NCBI GenBank assembly: GCA_016180645.1
Contig: JACPAV010000009.1
Location: forward strand, 46,354-110,353
From: Nitrospirota bacterium
Lineage (GTDB): Bacteria > JACPQY01
Direction of reading: 5' to 3'
DNA: 64,000 nucleotides
Below are positions 51,694-60,037 of this stretch, in pieces; within the stretch, counting starts at the first letter, position 1; the number at the start of each line of letters is the position of its first letter. A program made the position numbers and the translations under genes. The notes under the pieces were generated by a model that was given only the letters and a program-made list of their open reading frames with translations, was not told where the DNA came from and made no database searches.

Positions 51694-52206
51694 ATGGCCA
51701 CCGTACGCATCCCCACGCCTCTCCGAAAGCTCACCGCGGGGAAGGAAGAGGTCATCGTGCAGGGTGCAACCCTGGCTGAGATTCTTGAAGCCTTGGAAAA
51801 GGCCCATCCGGGATTGAAAGAGCGCCTGTTCGACGACACGGGGGAGGTCCGGCGTTTTATCAACATCTTCCTCAATGATGAGGATGTCCGGTTCCTCCAG
51901 AATTTGAAAACGCCGGTTAAGGACTCCGACGAGGTCTCCATTCTTCCCGCCATCGCGGGAGGCGACGACGATCGGAGGCGTTATTACCTGACCTTCCCCC
52001 CGCAGCTCGTTCAGGAGCCCGTGCTCTACCGGCTCGGCCAGAAATTCCGCGTGGTGACGAACGTTCGGTCGGCCACAGTCTCCAGTGGAATAGGAGTTGT
52101 GGCGTTGGAGTTGGAAGGCGTGGACGACGAGATCGACCGCGCCATCGAGTACCTCCAAGGGATCGGCGTCAAGGTCGATCCGATCGAACAGAGCGTCGTC
52201 GAGTAG
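51694..52206 (+). CDS. MoaD/ThiS-like sulfur carrier fused to a NIL domain
   Basis: 170 residues. Residues 1-90 follow a ubiquitin-like MoaD pattern (V-R-I-P-T-P-L-R...I-L-P-A-I-A-G-G), with the Gly-Gly at 89-90. Normally the chain ends there; here it continues into a NIL domain (about 96-168: R-Y-Y-L-T-F-P, Q-E-P-V-L-Y-R-L, G-I-G-V-V-A-L-E-L-E-G). NIL domains occur in methionine transport ATPases and in homocysteine-forming proteins. A peptidase would be needed to expose Gly-Gly. Sits 16 bp after the threonine synthase-like gene. Confidence 0.85.
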   Translation: MATVRIPTPLRKLTAGKEEVIVQGATLAEILEALEKAHPGLKERLFDDTGEVRRFINIFLNDEDVRFLQNLKTPVKDSDEVSILPAIAGGDDDRRRYYLTFPPQLVQEPVLYRLGQKFRVVTNVRSATVSSGIGVVALELEGVDDEIDRAIEYLQGIGVKVDPIEQSVVE

Positions 52207-52238
52207 AATTCGCCCTTCCGCCCGGATTCCCCGCGCCC

Positions 52239-53435
52239 ATGAAACCCACCCGAAAGAAAGCTCGAACATCCCCTGGATTCTCGCTGGGGCTTCCTCACGG
52301 AGGCACGCTCATCTCTCGAATCGTCCAGGGGAAGGAGGCCGATTCCGTCCGCCGGCATTCTGAGAAACTGCCTCTCCTCCTCCTGAACCGGCGACAGACC
52401 TCCGATCTGGAACTCATCGCCAACGGCGGGTTCAGTCCGCTGACCGGCTTCATGGGAGAGGACGACTACCAGTCGGTCCTCAAGAACATGACTCTGGCGA
52501 ACGGGAGGGTCTGGAGCCTTCCGATTGTGCTGGATGTGCCGCAGGCGTTTTTCGATAAGACCAAACTAAACTCGCCCATCGCGCTGGCGGCGCCGGAGGG
52601 AGCGCGCCCGGTGGGCCTCATGGCCGTTCAGGAGAAGTTCGTCCGGAAACTTCCGGAGGAAGCTGAAACGGCCTTCGGCACGGGGGACGCTGCGCATCCC
52701 GGGGTGAAAGCGGTTCTTGATTCCAGCGAGCACGTTCTCGCCGGGCCCGTGACCCTGTTCGAGGCGCTGCCGCATGATGACTTCAGTGCCTACCGCCTCC
52801 CTCCAGCGGAAACGCGCCGGATTTTTCAGGAACGGAAGTGGAACTCCGTGGTGGGATTCCAGACACGAAACCCCGTGCATCGCGCCCATGAGTATCTCCA
52901 GAAGTGCGCCATGGAAGTGGTGGACGGATTGTTTCTTCATCCCCTCGTCGGCGAGACCAAATCGGACGACATCCCTGCGGATGTCAGGATGCGTTGTTAT
53001 GAAGTGCTGCTCGAAAAATACTACCCGGCCGGCCGTGTCTTGCTCGGCGTCAATCCCTCCTACATGCGCTATGGCGGGCCACGGGAAGCGGTTTTCCATG
53101 CCCTGCTCCGGAAGAATTTCGGGTGCACGCATTTCATCGTCGGGCGCGATCACGCCGGGGTGGGAAACTACTATGGGACATTCGATGCCCAGAATCTGCT
53201 CAAGACCATCCCCGTTGAAGCACTCGGCATCCAGCCCCTCTACTTCGACAACACCTTCTACTGCTACGAGTGCGAGAACTTCGCCTCCGAGAAGACGTGT
53301 CCCCACGACGTTTCCCACCGGCTCGCCCTGAGCGGCACGAAGGTGAGGGAGCTTCTTCGCGCGGGCCAATCCCTCCCGCGGGAATTCACGCGTCCGGAAG
53401 TGGCGAACGTTCTACGCGGGGCGTATCAGTCCTAG
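52239..53435 (+). CDS. sat: sulfate adenylyltransferase (ATP sulfurylase, Sat type)
   Basis: 398 residues. Q-T-R-N-P-V-H-R-A-H-E (about 207-217), H-P-L-V-G-E-T-K and G-R-D-H-A-G-V-G form the active site of single-chain Sat/Met3 enzymes. A C-terminal C-x2-C...C-x4-C-type set (Y-C-Y-E-C, K-T-C-P-H-D) matches the zinc site of bacterial forms. It makes APS from sulfate and ATP, or runs in reverse in dissimilation. APS kinase/reductase genes are not in the window. Its TAG shares a CTAG with the opposite gene's stop. Confidence 0.95.
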   Translation: MKPTRKKARTSPGFSLGLPHGGTLISRIVQGKEADSVRRHSEKLPLLLLNRRQTSDLELIANGGFSPLTGFMGEDDYQSVLKNMTLANGRVWSLPIVLDVPQAFFDKTKLNSPIALAAPEGARPVGLMAVQEKFVRKLPEEAETAFGTGDAAHPGVKAVLDSSEHVLAGPVTLFEALPHDDFSAYRLPPAETRRIFQERKWNSVVGFQTRNPVHRAHEYLQKCAMEVVDGLFLHPLVGETKSDDIPADVRMRCYEVLLEKYYPAGRVLLGVNPSYMRYGGPREAVFHALLRKNFGCTHFIVGRDHAGVGNYYGTFDAQNLLKTIPVEALGIQPLYFDNTFYCYECENFASEKTCPHDVSHRLALSGTKVRELLRAGQSLPREFTRPEVANVLRGAYQS

Positions 53436-54913
53436 CGCGGTCCGGTTTCCCGCTCCTCTTCACGCAAGCTCTTCAAATCCGTGTCCAAGGCGCGGCGGGT
53501 TTCCGACAACATTGTTTTGAGATCCCCTTCCGGCTCGATGAACCGACGGATGGCGTCCTTCCAGATGGCCTGACCCGCCGGCGTCAGGCCCATGTAGTTC
53601 AGCTCCCGACTCCGAAACACCACGTCCGACTCTCCATACACGGGCGGCAGGGGAACGTCACGCGTTGCCGAAACGGTGTAGGACCACCGTGTGAAAAATG
53701 TCTGGCTCCGCTTCGAAGTGAAGAATTGCAGGAACCGAATGCCCGCATCGATCTCGCTTCGGGATTGCCCCTGCCGGGTGACGCTGAGCCAAAGCGACGG
53801 TGAATGAGGCATGGGAGCCGGACCCGAGGCGAACGGGGAGGTCTCCCGCGTGATCTCCGGAAGGTGCATCGCTCCCTCCCGGAATGGAAACAGCCGACGC
53901 CCTCCCTGGATCGTTTCGTAGAGTTCCATATCCGCCCGAACCCGCCTGAAGTCCCCGGCCCGGAAGAGGCACTGGGGGCGGCGGCTGAAGTACAGGGGTT
54001 TGACGTGAAGGCTGTCGTATCGGTTGGCATACCAGACGAAGTATCGGCTGAGGCGTTTGAGTAGACGCAGGGATTCGACGTAGGGCTCCACCTTCTCGTG
54101 GAAACGGCGCCTTTCCAGAACCCGCCTCCAGTCCCGGCGGTCTACGATTCCGTCCCTGTCGAAATCGAGGCGAGAGATCAGACATCGCATGACCATGCTC
54201 TGGATGGCCCGTGTGAAATACCGGATGCCGTCCGCCCCGGGGGCGTTGAACAGGGCGATCGGCCAGACGTAGTCCGCGTCGGCACAGCGTTCGAGGCAAC
54301 GTTCGAGATCGGCCCACGTACGGATGGGGAGCGGTACGCCCAAGGCTTCCAGCAGATCGATATTGTAATTGAGGGCCGGGCAGGAATAGTCGATAGGGAT
54401 CCGAAGGATGGGCCTTCCACCGCCGAATCCCATCGAGCGGAGAGCTTCCGGCCTGAAAGATCCGGACCAGGCCGCCGAGTGCCCCGCACCCCGTTGTTCC
54501 AGTGACGACCTCAGGTCGACGAAGCGTTCGGAGAGGCACGGGAAATTGGCCGGGATATTCTCATACAACCAGGAAACTCTCCCCGCCCGGAACTCCGAAT
54601 CGCAGTCTTGCGCCCATTGAAAAACGTTTCCCATTCGGATTTGAACCCGGTATTTCCTCGTGTGGCTGCGCTCGAATTCATGGAGGAGATCGGCGAGGCC
54701 GCCGCGAGTGAACGTCATGCGCTTCCGGTCGAAGTAGCCCGGAAGCTGGCTGTTGTAGATGTACCCGTTCAGATCGGCGATCTGGAGGCGCTTCCGAGAT
54801 CCCGACCGGGGAATCCGGGCAAGTGGCGGGTAGACGCGCTTCAGATCGGTGTCGGGTAGATCGACCCAGCCGAGGCCGTGGGAAGACGACGGAGATGGAA
54901 ATCCCAATTCCAT
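53432..54913 (-). CDS. solute-binding-protein-like protein with an EF-hand loop
   Basis: 493 residues. S-C-P-A-L-N-Y-N-I-D-L-L-E-A-L-G-V-P-L-P-I-R-T-W-A-D-L (about 177-203) is the hinge pattern of ABC sugar-binding proteins. D-F-D-R-D-G-I-V-D-R-R-D (250-261) is a textbook calcium-binding EF-hand/dockerin-type loop. No signal peptide or lipobox is visible at the ATG. No permease genes are nearby; neighbours are DUF115 and flagellar genes. It may be a cytoplasmic or sensor-type binding protein, or its true start may lie elsewhere. Confidence 0.65.
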   Translation of the reverse strand: MELGFPSPSSSHGLGWVDLPDTDLKRVYPPLARIPRSGSRKRLQIADLNGYIYNSQLPGYFDRKRMTFTRGGLADLLHEFERSHTRKYRVQIRMGNVFQWAQDCDSEFRAGRVSWLYENIPANFPCLSERFVDLRSSLEQRGAGHSAAWSGSFRPEALRSMGFGGGRPILRIPIDYSCPALNYNIDLLEALGVPLPIRTWADLERCLERCADADYVWPIALFNAPGADGIRYFTRAIQSMVMRCLISRLDFDRDGIVDRRDWRRVLERRRFHEKVEPYVESLRLLKRLSRYFVWYANRYDSLHVKPLYFSRRPQCLFRAGDFRRVRADMELYETIQGGRRLFPFREGAMHLPEITRETSPFASGPAPMPHSPSLWLSVTRQGQSRSEIDAGIRFLQFFTSKRSQTFFTRWSYTVSATRDVPLPPVYGESDVVFRSRELNYMGLTPAGQAIWKDAIRRFIEPEGDLKTMLSETRRALDTDLKSLREEERETGPR

Positions 54914-54924
54914 GGTGCCGCCGG

Positions 54925-54986
54925 CTATCGAGGCTAAGCCTCTATAGTAGATCCGCTGCCGTACTATAGAGGCTTAGCCTCGATAG
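54925..54986. repeat. perfect 25-bp inverted repeat
   Basis: Arms 54925-54949 and 54962-54986 are exact complements, with a 12-base loop. Each arm contains the palindrome GAGGCTAAGCCTC. The same core as a single palindrome lies at 59992-60014. It lies between the DUF115 stop and the solute-binding-like start on the minus strand. Confidence 0.85.
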
Positions 54987-54990
54987 TCAG

Positions 54991-56022
54991 TTAGGCGGCG
55001 ACGAGGGCCGGTACGGAGCGTTCCATGGGCACGGAGGGTTCCAGCACAGGGGTTTCGGCGACGGGCAGCTCCAATGGCAGGCTCACGCGCTTGCGCTCAA
55101 ACCATCGGTTGATGATGCCTTCATTCGTTAGGTTCACACAGGTCACGCCGTACTTCTTCAGGAGCCACGCCCAGGTCTCCAGTTTCTTGCAGACCACCAT
55201 CATCTCGTTCGAGGCAACGGTCAGGTTCCCGTTGATATCCGCGAGAACAATGTAGGTCGTCTTGGGTTGGACCTTGGCCCGCTGGTTGACATAGAACATG
55301 CCTCCGGTGAGAGCCATGTCCGCTCCAATCAGTACGATTTCATGGCAGCCGAGCAGGTCTCCGAGGTGAAGGGTCATGCTCCCGGTATTGAATGCGTATT
55401 CGAGTTCCGGCAGGCCCAAATCCAGCCCGGTATAGGAGGCTTCATGTCCCAGACCGGAAGGGCGGAAATAGTAGACGTTTTCCTCGCCGTACAGAGCCCT
55501 GAGTCCCGGGTCGGCCCATTGGGCCATCAACAGTCGTGTCTGTCGATTCGGATCCGTCCATTCCGGAGCGGGAATAGGGAGGGTCCGGGCCTCCTCACGC
55601 CATCCGGCAAGCCGTGGAGCATCCACCACGCCGTCCGCAATCAGGACGAAATCGAGGGGGTACGGGCACCAGACCGCGCCGCGATTGATCCCGACGATGA
55701 TGTCATCGGGCCTGGGTGGATTTTCGCGGAGATTCTTGAAGACCGACGGCCCCGTGAGAACGACGTAAAGACTGCGACCTTTGTATTTTCCCTTCAGATC
55801 TCGAAGGCTCTGCCGCATGGTCTGGTTCTTTCGCACGTTGTCCCTGCGCCGATCCAGGTAGGCCGATCGCCAGGCCGTCGGCGGATGAATTTGATGTGAA
55901 ACTTCGGAGTACCGCCAATCGCGGCAGACGAAATTGATGTGGTCGATGGAAATCGCGTTGTAGAGGCGGTCTCCCTTCACTTCCCCGACGTACTCGGGGA
56001 TTTCCGGTATTCGGACATTCAC
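54991..56022 (-). CDS. DUF115-like protein, probable flagellin glycosylation (Maf-type) enzyme
   Basis: 343 residues from GTG 56022. Y-V-V-L-T-G-P-S-V-F, I-V-G-I-N-R-G-A-V and F-V-L-I-A-D-G form the N-terminal nucleotide-sugar-type fold, and E-I-V-L-I-G-A-D-M-A-L-T-G-G is the DUF115 hallmark. Maf proteins with this domain transfer nonulosonic acids to flagellin. It follows flgE. A stronger AAGGAGG site upstream drives only a nine-codon reading frame (ATG 56046) that overlaps this start by GTGA, so coupling through a leader peptide is possible. The longer frame from 56106 is not conserved. Confidence 0.65.
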   Translation of the reverse strand: MNVRIPEIPEYVGEVKGDRLYNAISIDHINFVCRDWRYSEVSHQIHPPTAWRSAYLDRRRDNVRKNQTMRQSLRDLKGKYKGRSLYVVLTGPSVFKNLRENPPRPDDIIVGINRGAVWCPYPLDFVLIADGVVDAPRLAGWREEARTLPIPAPEWTDPNRQTRLLMAQWADPGLRALYGEENVYYFRPSGLGHEASYTGLDLGLPELEYAFNTGSMTLHLGDLLGCHEIVLIGADMALTGGMFYVNQRAKVQPKTTYIVLADINGNLTVASNEMMVVCKKLETWAWLLKKYGVTCVNLTNEGIINRWFERKRVSLPLELPVAETPVLEPSVPMERSVPALVAA

Positions 56023-56072
56023 TGCCTTTTTCCCCTTGATTGCATTTCTACCTCCTTCATACCCCCCACCCT

Positions 56073-56102
56073 CACCCTCCCCCGCAATGGGGGGGGAGGG
56101 TG
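56073..56102. repeat. G/C hairpin between flgE and the DUF115 gene
   Basis: CACCCTCCCCC and its complement flank a five-base loop. It lies 58 bp after the flgE stop on the minus strand. No T tract follows, so it may weaken read-through or protect mRNA rather than terminate. Confidence 0.6.
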
Positions 56103-56160
56103 TCATCGGGTGTATTCCTTTACGTGGTCACGCGACTACCTTGTCACGCTGTCATCTCGG

Positions 56161-59100
56161 CTATCTTACGAGCGAGAGGACATCCTGGAGCAGGCCGTCC
56201 GTCGTCGTAATGACTCTTGTGTTGGCTTGGAAGCCTCTTTGGTTTCTCAGGAGCTGCACGAATTCCGTGGCCAGATCCACGTTGGCCAGTTCCAGTGCCC
56301 TTGACTGGATTGTGCCCGCGACGCCGGTGCCCGGATCGTTCACCACCGGGGGCCCGGACTCGAAGGTCTCGGCCCAGAGGTTGTTTCCCAGCGTTCCGAG
56401 CCCGGTCATGTTCACGAAGTTGGCGATGGCCACCCGCGCGATTCCGAACGTCTGGCCGTTAGTGTAGAGACCGTTCACCGTTCCATCCCGAGCGACGGCC
56501 ACGCGAAGAAGCGTGCCGGGGGCGTAGCCGTCCTGGGCCATCGAATTCACGATGGCCTCGGCGTTGTATTGGCTGGAGAGGTCGACGCCCGAACCACCCG
56601 ACTGTGTGGTCGTGCCGAACGAGAACTTGATGCTCTGGTCCGGCTTGGATCCCGAATCGAAATCGAAATCGGTGTAGTCGGAGAAGAGGCCGTCCAGGAA
56701 ACCGTACTTGCTCTCTCCGACGCTGGTGGTTTCGGGGTTCTCGGGATTCGTCGCATCAAACAGCTTCCCTTCGTCCGAGAACTTGAGGATTCCCGCCGCT
56801 TCGATTTCGAGTCCCGTTCCCACCGCGTATCGGCTGATCAGGGAGTTGGAGGCGTTGGGCGTAACCCCGGAAGTGGGCGCCGCGAGCAACACCGATGCAT
56901 TCCCGAGGCCGTTGTTGTCATTCGAATCCGTCGTGTCGAATCCGAACAGATCGGCAAAGCCGGCGTCCGTGCGATTCCCAGTCGAATCGGCGTTCACCCC
57001 GTCGAAGTCGAAAGCGATCGGCCGGGTGGTGCTGGTGTTGGTGAGGGTGAATTTCCCGGTGGTCGAGCTGTAGGTTACGGTCACGCTGGCCGCGCTGTTG
57101 GCTTCCGTCAGCTTCGACTGGAGGTGGGCCGCCAGCTCGGACCCCGTGTACACACCCGTGGTCAAATCGACCTTCTGGAAGGTATCACCGGAGGCAAAAG
57201 ACTCGCCGGAGTCGGCCCCTTCGATCGAAAAGAGGAGTGTGTTGTTGGTGTCATTCACGGTGAATCTCGACACGTCGCTCTGATCCACCCCGGCAAACCA
57301 TTCCCACCGTCGCACCTCCAAGGTCCGGCCGGTGTAGCTGTCCGTCACTACTTCTTTGGAGTCTTTCCGGAAATGCAGCTCCACCACGCGGTTGTTGCCC
57401 AAGCTGTCGTAGGCCACGAACGACGTAGAGAAGTTCGCGGTATTGGCGGCGTCCCGGGGGTCAAACCGCCCGGCCACTTCATCGCTCACCCGCACCTCGC
57501 CGGGATCCAGATCGTCGGCGATCTGGTTCACCGTCGAACCGGCCGCCAGAGACATCGGCCGGGGACCTCCCGCCGTGTCGGTCACAAAGCCGATCATCCG
57601 GGCGAATTCGAACGCGCGCCCGACAGCCAGAGTGCCGTTCGTGGAACTTCGCGCCACGGACCCCGCGGCCATCGACAGATCGGCCGAAGTCCTCGTGAAA
57701 CCGAAGAGCGCAGGCACCATTTCGTCGGTCTTGAGGATTGACCCGGCGCCCGCGGTGGTGTTGTAGTTCCAATCCAGAACGATGCTTCCGCCGCTTCCGT
57801 TCGCGTTTCTGAACACGAAATCCCGCGCGCCCTCATCGTAGGTCACTTGGAACTGATTCGCGCCCGTCAACCCCGAGCCGCGAATGGCGGTCTGGAGCGC
57901 CGCGGCCAGTTCGTTCGGCGTGTAGGTGCCGGCAGCGATGTTGACGCGCGTGTTCGTCGTCCCCTGCCGGAGCACGAGACCGCTGTTTAGAGACGATTCA
58001 ATTCTCGTCCGGTAGGTCTGGATATCGATGCCGTTGAAAGGGGCCGTGCTGCTGGAGTTGGTCGTCCCCACATTGAAGCTCGCGTTGGAGCTGAAGCCCA
58101 GGATATTTTCGGCGGTCGTCCGCGGGGCGGTGAAGCCCATCCTGACGAAGGTTGTCCCCGCCCCGTAGCTATCCAACTTCAAAGAGAACTTTCCGGTGCT
58201 GCCGCTGAACGTCACCGACCACGCGCCTCCAACCTGCGCTTCTAATCGTTGCTCGATGTGGGTGGCCAGGGAGCTGGCGGTGTAGCTGCTGGTCGATCCG
58301 CCCGGATTGAGCGAGAGGGTCACGCTGCTCGTGATCGCTCCCGTCGTCGTGGAACCGATGCCGATGCTCACCATGTTGTTGATACCGGGAGTAACGGAGA
58401 AAGAGTACAAGTTCGCGTCCGTGGAGTTCAGCTTCACACTGAAACGGCCGAGTTCATTGTCGTAGGTGACGGAGAAATCGTGAACAATCCCTGAAGATTG
58501 GCCCGCCGATTCGAGAGCGGCCTCGAGCGTGGTGGCAAGCGTGGCTCCCGTGTAGACGCCCGGATTGATCGTGGCCGTCAAGGTCTTGTAGACATCGGAC
58601 GGATAACCCACCATCAACTGGACGCGATCATTTTCACCGGAGACCACGTTGAAGCCCTTCACTTCGGCGGTCGAATCGAGGTTCACCCCGGCCTTTACTT
58701 CCGTGGTCGCCTTGGGCGCGAGTTGCCACTTGTCAATCTGGATGTCCTTCGCCACACCGGTCGACTTGTTGGTCGTGGCGTTCACGCCGTACCCCTGAAG
58801 ACGGTATCCGTTCGTATCGAGCAGGTATCCGCTCTTGTCAAAACGGAACTGACCCGCGCGCGTGTAGAAGGTCCCGTCGCCGCCGGTCGTTTTCTTTACC
58901 ATGAAGAATCCGTTCCCGGCGATCGCCAGATCGGTATCGGTCTGGGTGTTTTCAAAACTTCCCTGGCTGAACTCATTGACCACTTTGGCAATGTTCACCC
59001 CGCGGCCCGTGCCGAAAATATTGTCGAACCGGAAATCGGCGAGCAGGTCTTCGAATTGAACCTGGGATCTCTTGAATCCCGCGGTGTTGACGTTCGCGAT

Positions 59101-59181
59101 GTTGTTCGAGACCACCGAGAGGGCCCGGCTGTATGTGGATAGGGCCGTCGTCCCTATGAAAAACGCAGGAATACCAGTCAT
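56161..59181 (-). CDS. flgE: flagellar hook protein FlgE, very long
   Basis: 1006 residues against about 400 in most bacteria. The N-terminal rod motif is L-S-V-V-S-N-N-I-A-N-V-N-T-A-G-F-K-R-S and the C-terminal one is A-L-E-L-A-N-V-D-L-A-T-E-F-V-Q-L-L-R-N-Q-R-G-F-Q-A-N-T. Between them four related segments (about 203-260, 293-345, 410-470, 670-730) contain Y-T-x-x-x-L-A-x-x-L followed by V-x-Y/F-x(3-5)-G-x-F-x-L. They probably form extra surface domains on the hook. GGAGGTGA precedes the ATG. Confidence 0.93.
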   Translation of the reverse strand: MTGIPAFFIGTTALSTYSRALSVVSNNIANVNTAGFKRSQVQFEDLLADFRFDNIFGTGRGVNIAKVVNEFSQGSFENTQTDTDLAIAGNGFFMVKKTTGGDGTFYTRAGQFRFDKSGYLLDTNGYRLQGYGVNATTNKSTGVAKDIQIDKWQLAPKATTEVKAGVNLDSTAEVKGFNVVSGENDRVQLMVGYPSDVYKTLTATINPGVYTGATLATTLEAALESAGQSSGIVHDFSVTYDNELGRFSVKLNSTDANLYSFSVTPGINNMVSIGIGSTTTGAITSSVTLSLNPGGSTSSYTASSLATHIEQRLEAQVGGAWSVTFSGSTGKFSLKLDSYGAGTTFVRMGFTAPRTTAENILGFSSNASFNVGTTNSSSTAPFNGIDIQTYRTRIESSLNSGLVLRQGTTNTRVNIAAGTYTPNELAAALQTAIRGSGLTGANQFQVTYDEGARDFVFRNANGSGGSIVLDWNYNTTAGAGSILKTDEMVPALFGFTRTSADLSMAAGSVARSSTNGTLAVGRAFEFARMIGFVTDTAGGPRPMSLAAGSTVNQIADDLDPGEVRVSDEVAGRFDPRDAANTANFSTSFVAYDSLGNNRVVELHFRKDSKEVVTDSYTGRTLEVRRWEWFAGVDQSDVSRFTVNDTNNTLLFSIEGADSGESFASGDTFQKVDLTTGVYTGSELAAHLQSKLTEANSAASVTVTYSSTTGKFTLTNTSTTRPIAFDFDGVNADSTGNRTDAGFADLFGFDTTDSNDNNGLGNASVLLAAPTSGVTPNASNSLISRYAVGTGLEIEAAGILKFSDEGKLFDATNPENPETTSVGESKYGFLDGLFSDYTDFDFDSGSKPDQSIKFSFGTTTQSGGSGVDLSSQYNAEAIVNSMAQDGYAPGTLLRVAVARDGTVNGLYTNGQTFGIARVAIANFVNMTGLGTLGNNLWAETFESGPPVVNDPGTGVAGTIQSRALELANVDLATEFVQLLRNQRGFQANTRVITTTDGLLQDVLSLVR

Positions 59182-59265
59182 TTAATGTCACCTCCTAAAA
59201 CCCCCAGATACCACCCCTACTCCATTCGTCATGTTTTAGGTTATCGGATGAATTCACATAATTCT

Positions 59266-59955
59266 TTAAGTTGACTCGCGAATCTCCACAATGTCCTCCA
59301 GATTCAGTCGCTTGTCACCGACGCTCAGCACCACCGTGCCGTTCTCAACGGCAACCGAAGTTACTTTGCCGTCGAGGTATTGATGAACAGGCACCAGAGA
59401 GCCATCTACCCGTTTGGCCTCGTAGCGCACCGTGTAGGTTCCATCCACCGCCGGCTTTCCGGTCTCCGTGATTCCATCCCAAATCAGCTCATGCTCACCC
59501 TCGGTGAGACGCCCGGAATCCTTGACGCTGATCTGCTTCACCGTCTCACCCGTTTCCGACTCGATGGTGATGTCCAACGATTGCACCGGTTCCGGGAGAC
59601 TGAAACTGATCGTCTCCGGAAGACCCTGCTTGATGTCCACGGTTTCGCCCGTAGCCTTGACGTTCCTCCCGAGCAGGGAAGCCGCCTGGAGGGTGTTGAG
59701 CGAAATGAACACTTTCCCGAGTTGGTCGAAATTGTTGTTCAGAGTGAAAAGCTGCTCGAGCTGGCTGAATTGAGAAAGCTGTTGGGTCATTTCCACGTCC
59801 GATAGGGGGTTCAGGGGATCCTGATTCTGGAGCTGCGCGAGCAGGAGCTTGAGAAACTGATCCTTCTGGTCCGCTGCCTGGCTCTTTTTGTCCCTGACCG
59901 GAACGATGTTCTGTTCCTGGACCTGCGGTATGCCCTCAGGAATTCTCAATGCCAT
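59266..59955 (-). CDS. flgD: flagellar hook capping protein FlgD
   Basis: 229 residues from ATG 59955 with a GGAGG site. The N-terminal Q-F-L-K-L-L-L-A-Q-L-Q-N-Q-D-P-L-N-P and F-S-Q-L-E-Q-L are FlgD export and cap motifs. The FlgD Ig-like and Tudor-like domains follow (S-G-E-H-E-L-I-W-D-G-type segment, D-G-T-Y-T-V-R). It caps the growing hook. Between fliK and flgE on the same strand, a classical order. Confidence 0.95.
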   Translation of the reverse strand: MALRIPEGIPQVQEQNIVPVRDKKSQAADQKDQFLKLLLAQLQNQDPLNPLSDVEMTQQLSQFSQLEQLFTLNNNFDQLGKVFISLNTLQAASLLGRNVKATGETVDIKQGLPETISFSLPEPVQSLDITIESETGETVKQISVKDSGRLTEGEHELIWDGITETGKPAVDGTYTVRYEAKRVDGSLVPVHQYLDGKVTSVAVENGTVVLSVGDKRLNLEDIVEIREST

Positions 59956-59991
59956 GACGCCCTCCTTTGATTCCCTCCAACGCATCCTCGC

Positions 59992-60014
59992 CTATCGAGG
60001 CTAAGCCTCGATAG
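59992..60014. repeat. 23-bp palindrome related to the 54925-54986 repeat
   Basis: CTATCGAGGCT and AGCCTCGATAG flank one central base. Located between fliK and flgD. The same arm is found at both ends of the 54925-54986 inverted repeat. Confidence 0.8.
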
Positions 60015-60037
60015 TGGAACGTTATTCACAATGTTGT

